Source: Thermoplasmata archaeon
GTDB taxonomy: Archaea > Thermoplasmatota > Thermoplasmata > Thermoplasmatales > Thermoplasmataceae
Assembly: GCA_021850745.1 (NCBI GenBank)
Contig: JAJZKX010000074.1
Location: 1-7,710, forward strand
Direction of reading: 5' to 3'
DNA length: 7,710 nt
Shown: positions 4,675 to 7,710 of the stretch, piece after piece
Numbering within the stretch: the stretch's first letter is position 1
Layout: every line of letters starts with the position of its first letter
The notes under the pieces: generated by a model
What the model was told of the DNA's origin: nothing
The model's input: the letters and a program-made list of their open reading frames with translations, nothing else
Database searches by the model: none
Position numbers and translations under genes: made by a program

Positions 4675-5154
4675 ATGGAAAACAATGAAGAAGAAAATCC
4701 GGAAATGGCATACTGCGAGATAACAGACAGTGAGATTCCCAGGAATCATCCCTATTTCCTGTATGATGCTGAAATGAAACTTGCTGAGGCTGAAATGGGG
4801 CTGGCAATTGGCGAGGGTGTAAGGCTCCAGGCAACAAGGGAACTTCTGGACATGCTGGATACCCTTTATAACATGATAAAAGAACCGGATTCAAGACTTC
4901 CTGATGCCCAGAGAAAGGCATTAAATCATGCGGATGACGTTTGGCTTGATCTTAAGGAGAAAATGTCGCAGGGAGATAAACGGGCGGCACATCTTCTCAG
5001 CAGTCACGCCCATATCACGCTGGCAATAAATTACCTTGTCACCGCGCGCAAAGATGAGAAATTTTTGGAATTTATCCCGGACTACCTAATAAAATACCTG
5101 GGAAAATTGAGCACATTTGTCTACAGGGAAGCAATAGGGCATGTAATGCTCTGA
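4675..5154 (+). CDS. Hypothetical helical protein, 159 residues
   Basis: I do not recognise this protein. It begins with a very acidic stretch (MENNEEENPE). It then looks almost entirely alpha-helical: an Ala/Glu/Met-rich helix (residues 31-49, AEMKLAEAEMGLAIGEG), a Leu/Met-rich helix (50-69), a long amphipathic helix around 77-99, a His/Ala helix (102-125), and a final helix pair (126-157). There is no membrane segment, one cysteine, and no obvious catalytic motif. Codon use resembles its neighbours, supporting a real gene. The ATG at 4675 has GGAG 9 nt upstream; Met11 (4705) is the alternative start. It lies downstream of tRNA-Gln on the same strand and could be read through from it. It converges with the SDR gene with only 13 nt between stops. 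A lineage-specific soluble helical-bundle protein is the most that can be inferred. Confidence 0.7.
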   Translation: MENNEEENPEMAYCEITDSEIPRNHPYFLYDAEMKLAEAEMGLAIGEGVRLQATRELLDMLDTLYNMIKEPDSRLPDAQRKALNHADDVWLDLKEKMSQGDKRAAHLLSSHAHITLAINYLVTARKDEKFLEFIPDYLIKYLGKLSTFVYREAIGHVML

Positions 5155-5167
5155 AAAGATCTCACAA

Positions 5168-6016
5168 CTATTTCTTTAATTTCACCACTTCATGTGCATA
5201 GTCCTTGAATTTGTGTGGTTCTTTCACAAATCTTGTGAGCCATGTCGTCTCCCGGTAGTAATTCATCAGGTATCGTTCAATATCTTCCTCGTCAAAAACT
5301 CCTTTCTCAGCCAGTGCAGAAACCGCTCTTTTGACAAAGAAGCCGCTCTCTGAAACACTTTTCTCTCCCTTTCCCATTATGTTTCTTACAACATTTATCA
5401 TGTCTGCAAATCTGAGTTTTTCTGTACTGCAGAGATCTATTGCGCCCATGGTTCCTTCTGAAGCCTCAATGACTTTTATGGCATCAAGTATATGAACAGG
5501 AGCTAGGTTTCCGCCATCTGGAAGATTTGGAAGGTTCTGGGAGGCAAGATCAACAAGCTTTTGTGTAAAGGGGTCCCCCTCACCATAAACGGGTGACATT
5601 CTGACATTAAGGTGATTCTTGATTGTTGCAGCATTATCCTCCTCAATGCCCTTTATCCTGTAAAGTTCCAGTTTTCCATAATGTACGTTTATGAATGAAA
5701 GGTTGATGATTCTCTGGTTTGTGTCATATTTTTTAACTGCTGCTACAACATTCTTCATTCCGTTTACGTGTGCATCAAAAAGTTTTTCCCTTTCCCCTTT
5801 CCAGATTCCAGCAGCGTAATAAATAGTGTCAAAATCCTTGACTGCAGACATCACCTTTTCTGCGTCCAGTATATCCCCCTCAATCCAGTTGATATTCCTT
5901 GCCTTAAGTTCAGGCACTTCGTGCCTTGAATAATAGGTTACAGAATCAGCATTTATGTTCAGGGCTATGTTCTTGCCCATATAGCCTGAACCCAACACTA
6001 TCGCTTTCACAGACAT
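5168..6016 (-). CDS. NAD(P)-binding extended/atypical short-chain dehydrogenase (epimerase-like)
   Basis: The 282-residue protein is an extended SDR. The nucleotide-binding turn is VLGSGYMG (7-14), a GxGxxG variant one residue shorter than the usual GxxGxxG. Further landmarks are WIEGDILD (44-51), IYYAAG (65-70), the HVNGMKNVVAAVK helix (83-95), INLSFINVHYG (104-114), VRMSPVYGEGDPF (138-150) and APVHILDAIKVIEASE (172-187). The catalytic YxxxK is not intact: the sequence reads LYRIKGIEE, so the residue four before Lys122 is Leu118 and Tyr119 is one position off. This resembles atypical SDRs that bind NAD(P) without normal dehydrogenase chemistry. The gene is divergent from the thiolase-like operon, sharing an 87-bp promoter region. 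The substrate cannot be inferred. ATG at 6016 puts the first strand at residue 3, a sensible start. Confidence 0.82.
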   Translation of the reverse strand: MSVKAIVLGSGYMGKNIALNINADSVTYYSRHEVPELKARNINWIEGDILDAEKVMSAVKDFDTIYYAAGIWKGEREKLFDAHVNGMKNVVAAVKKYDTNQRIINLSFINVHYGKLELYRIKGIEEDNAATIKNHLNVRMSPVYGEGDPFTQKLVDLASQNLPNLPDGGNLAPVHILDAIKVIEASEGTMGAIDLCSTEKLRFADMINVVRNIMGKGEKSVSESGFFVKRAVSALAEKGVFDEEDIERYLMNYYRETTWLTRFVKEPHKFKDYAHEVVKLKK

Positions 6017-6030
6017 TAAGCGTTATTTTC

Positions 6031-6050
6031 GATATTAAATTTCGTATATG
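6031..6050 (-). promoter_or_regulatory. Promoter region of the SDR gene
   Basis: On the minus strand CATATACGAAATTTAATATC precedes the ATG at 6016. It contains two possible TATA boxes: CATATAC (centre about -31) and TTTAATAT, the latter preceded by a BRE-like CGAAA (centre about -20). Either implies little or no leader. The CGAAATTTA part is mirrored in the divergent promoter. Confidence 0.45.
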
Positions 6051-6071
6051 ACACTCATTCCCACGGTTCTG

Positions 6072-6084
6072 CGAAATTTATTAA
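6072..6084 (+). promoter_or_regulatory. BRE/TATA promoter of the thiolase-like/DUF35 operon
   Basis: CGAAATTTATTAA combines a BRE-like CGAAA with a TATA-like TTTATTA centred about 24 nt before the ATG at 6104. Transcription would start at or just past this ATG, so the mRNA is probably leaderless. If the start lies a few bases further in, the in-frame ATG at 6113 would be used. Confidence 0.5.
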
Positions 6085-6103
6085 TTCTTCAGGCTATTAT
6101 AGT

Positions 6104-7375
6104 ATGATTTACATGAAACACAAGGGCAAAGATGTCTACATGGTTTCCGGAGGAGTGACCAAGTTCGCCAAAGCCACCCCGGATATGGATTTTAGGCTGC
6201 GTGTGAAAAAAGCATTCGACTATTCACTGAATGATGCAAACCTCACACTGCATGACATAGACGGATCAGTTGCATCCTATTTTGCTGATCATTTCCAGAG
6301 ACAGCTGATGTCTGGCATTATGGCTCAGGACTATCTGGGACTTACTCCAAAACCCAGTAAAAGGGTGGAAGGGGGAGGCGCAACAGGCGGTCTTGCATTC
6401 CAGACAGGATTTGAGGAAGTTGCATCGGGCAGGATGGACGTATGCGCAGTCTATGGCTTCGAGACCATGTCTCATGTTAATACCTGGAAGGGAAACGAGT
6501 TCATTGCCCTTGCCAGCGATACAAACTTTGACTATCCGGTAGGGGGATTCTACACAGGTTATTACGCAATGATGGCCAACAGGCATATGCATGAATTTGG
6601 CACAACTGTTGAGCAACTTGCAAAAGTTTCTGTAAAGAACCATGGTAATGCCCTGCACAACCCTTATTCACAGAGCCCAATGAAAATAACCGTTGAGGAT
6701 GTCAGGAACTCACCTATGGTGGCCACTCCTTTGACCAGGCTGGATGTCTGTACCATGTCAGATGGGGCTGCAGTTGCAATTCTGGCTTCCGAAGAGAAGG
6801 CCTTTGAGATTTCCGATCACCCGGTAAAAGTTGCGTCCATAGGTACAGGAACGGACACAATGAGGCTTTCTGACAGGCCATTCGGCAAAGTTCCTCTTCT
6901 TGCAAATGAAAAGGAATCAGACTACAGGAACCTGAAATATCCGGGTATACATTCATTCAGGGCAGGAAGAACAGCGGCAAAAGAGGCATATGAGGGGGCC
7001 GGAATAACTGATCCCCTGGAAGAGATTGACCTGGTTGAATTGCACGATGCCTACACTTCGTCCGAAATCCAGACCTATGAAGATCTGGGGCTGTGTAAAT
7101 ACGGAGAAGGCGGTAACTTCATAGATGAAGGAAAATCCAGTCTTCACGGAAAAGTACCTGTGAATCCTTCAGGCGGTCTTCTCGCATCGGGCCATCCAGT
7201 GGGGGCAACTGGCATTATGCAGGCAGTTTTCATGTTCTGGCAGCTGCAGCATTCCGTGAAGAAACACTTCCATGATGAGGCGTTGCAGATTAAGAACGCT
7301 AAACGTGGATTGATTCACAGCCATGCGGGCACCGGAACATATGTTACAGTTTCTATAATGGAGGCGGTAAAATGA
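6104..7375 (+). CDS. Thiolase-fold protein (SCP2/archaeal type) lacking the nucleophilic cysteine
   Basis: The 423-residue protein spans the full thiolase fold. The N-terminal half has MVSGGVTKFAK (13-23) and the nucleophile-elbow segment VEGGGATGGLAFQTG (88-102), where thiolases have V-E-x-x-C-x-S/T-G-G. Gly92 (GGC, 6377-6379) stands in the Cys position. The C-terminal half has ELHDAYTSSEIQTYEDLGLC (312-331), typical of SCP2-type and archaeal thiolases, and NPSGGLLASGHPVGATG (354-370) with the catalytic-type His364. The last loop reads SHAGTGT (406-412), so the second active-site Cys of classical thiolases is also absent. Ping-pong thiolysis through an acyl-cysteine is therefore unlikely. 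The protein could be a C-C lyase/aldolase on CoA thioesters, like Ltp2, or a structural partner. It overlaps the DUF35 gene by 4 nt. No HMG-CoA synthase lies upstream. The start is ATG 6104; Met4 (6113) is possible. Confidence 0.88.
   Translation: MIYMKHKGKDVYMVSGGVTKFAKATPDMDFRLRVKKAFDYSLNDANLTLHDIDGSVASYFADHFQRQLMSGIMAQDYLGLTPKPSKRVEGGGATGGLAFQTGFEEVASGRMDVCAVYGFETMSHVNTWKGNEFIALASDTNFDYPVGGFYTGYYAMMANRHMHEFGTTVEQLAKVSVKNHGNALHNPYSQSPMKITVEDVRNSPMVATPLTRLDVCTMSDGAAVAILASEEKAFEISDHPVKVASIGTGTDTMRLSDRPFGKVPLLANEKESDYRNLKYPGIHSFRAGRTAAKEAYEGAGITDPLEEIDLVELHDAYTSSEIQTYEDLGLCKYGEGGNFIDEGKSSLHGKVPVNPSGGLLASGHPVGATGIMQAVFMFWQLQHSVKKHFHDEALQIKNAKRGLIHSHAGTGTYVTVSIMEAVK
7360..7364 (+). promoter_or_regulatory. 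Shine-Dalgarno site of the DUF35 gene
   Basis: GGAGG inside the end of the thiolase-like gene lies 7 nt before the ATG at 7372. It is the strongest ribosome binding site in the window. It fits the pattern of leaderless first genes with Shine-Dalgarno-led internal operon genes, and it fixes the start. Confidence 0.7.
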
Positions 7376-7710
7376 CGCTCAATCCAAACGCTAAAATGGA
7401 AGAGACCCAGAAGGGTACTGAAGTATACAACGTGGACCCGCTCATAGTGAAATCACATTATGAGATCGATTATATCCACAGCTATGCACAGGATTCAGAA
7501 TTTTTCAGGGCACTGGGAAAGAAGAAAATAATGGGCAGCAAATGCAAGAACAAGGAGTGCGGGTATGTTTATGCCACACCAAGAGGGCACTGCATGATGT
7601 GTGGTTCTGAAACCGAGTGGCATGAGCTTCCCAATCACGGAAAGATACATGCATTCACGACCTGTTACTTTGGCAGTGAAGAGTTCCTTCCTGAGACTCC
7701 TTTTCATCTT
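7372..7710 (+). CDS. DUF35 Zn-ribbon/OB-fold protein, partial (3' end outside window)
   Basis: 113 codons are visible with no stop. After an N-terminal extension of about 27 residues comes the DUF35 helix (YEIDYIHSYAQDSEFFRALG, 30-49). A rubredoxin-like zinc ribbon follows, with ligands C58 and C63 (C-x4-C) and C74 and C77 (C-x2-C). The start of the OB-fold follows at EWHELPNHGKIHAFTTCYF (82-100). DUF35 proteins bind thiolase-fold enzymes. In the archaeal acetoacetyl-CoA thiolase/HMG-CoA synthase complex the OB-fold contacts CoA sites. In actinobacteria the ChsH2 DUF35 domain pairs with the aldolase Ltp2. In anaerobic toluene degradation BbsA pairs with BbsB. The ATG overlaps the thiolase-like stop (ATGA), indicating translational coupling and a fixed-ratio complex with that protein. 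Full-length members usually have about 130-180 residues, so the missing part is probably only the rest of the OB-fold. Confidence 0.88.
   Translation, partial: MTLNPNAKMEETQKGTEVYNVDPLIVKSHYEIDYIHSYAQDSEFFRALGKKKIMGSKCKNKECGYVYATPRGHCMMCGSETEWHELPNHGKIHAFTTCYFGSEEFLPETPFHL

Noticed and set aside
4506..4680. tRNA-Gln as an integration (att) site
   Set aside because: No duplicate of the tRNA 3' end, no integrase and no foreign-looking genes are visible in the window.
6266..6658. 130-codon minus-strand open frame inside the thiolase-like gene
   Set aside because: It mirrors the coding strand of a clear thiolase-fold gene and has no recognisable domain.
7495..7707. 70-codon minus-strand open frame opposite the DUF35 gene
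   Set aside because: Antisense to a well-supported gene with conserved zinc ligands; a shadow frame.

Overview
The window looks like chromosomal DNA from a Thermoplasmatales-type euryarchaeon. The reasons are: an archaeal SPOUT tRNA C56 2'-O-methyltransferase fused to an HD domain; an archaeal tRNA-Gln with an A1-U72 pair; three tRNA genes that encode no 3' CCA; a thiolase-fold/DUF35 gene pair of archaeal style; many genes with a TATA-like box about 20-30 nt before the start codon and almost no 5' leader; and frequent AGA/AGG arginine and ATA isoleucine codons. I cannot name the genus. No transposon, prophage, CRISPR array or defence island is visible. This is mostly housekeeping and accessory metabolic DNA with several single-gene units.

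Layout. Positions 1-68 hold the last codons of an Lrp/AsnC-type regulator (+). A class I SAM methyltransferase (173-922, -) converges on it. After a 401-nt gap comes a VOC/glyoxalase-fold protein (1324-1731, +). Two minus-strand tRNA genes follow: tRNA-CAU (1808-1881; elongator Met or Ile2) and tRNA-Asn (2177-2249). Next is a minus-strand operon of a two-winged-helix ArsR-like protein (3346-3855) and the Trm56-HD fusion (2280-3338). A hypothetical protein (3986-4429, -), tRNA-Gln(CUG) (4506-4578, +) and a second hypothetical protein (4675-5154, +) come after that. An atypical extended SDR (5168-6016, -) is divergent from a plus-strand operon of a thiolase-fold protein (6104-7375) and a DUF35 Zn-ribbon/OB-fold protein (from 7372, cut by the window end).

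How the genes relate. The C56 methyltransferase acts on the T-loop C56 that all three tRNAs here carry, and its gene lies just upstream of tRNA-Asn on the same strand. The right end is the most interesting part. The thiolase-like protein has glycine where the nucleophilic cysteine of thiolases should be, and it is translationally coupled (ATGA overlap plus a GGAGG site) to a DUF35 protein. Such pairs are known as thiolases in the archaeal mevalonate pathway, but Cys-less versions with DUF35 partners are known as aldolases. This pair may therefore carry out non-thiolytic C-C bond chemistry on a CoA thioester. A divergent SDR with a displaced catalytic Tyr shares its 87-bp promoter region.
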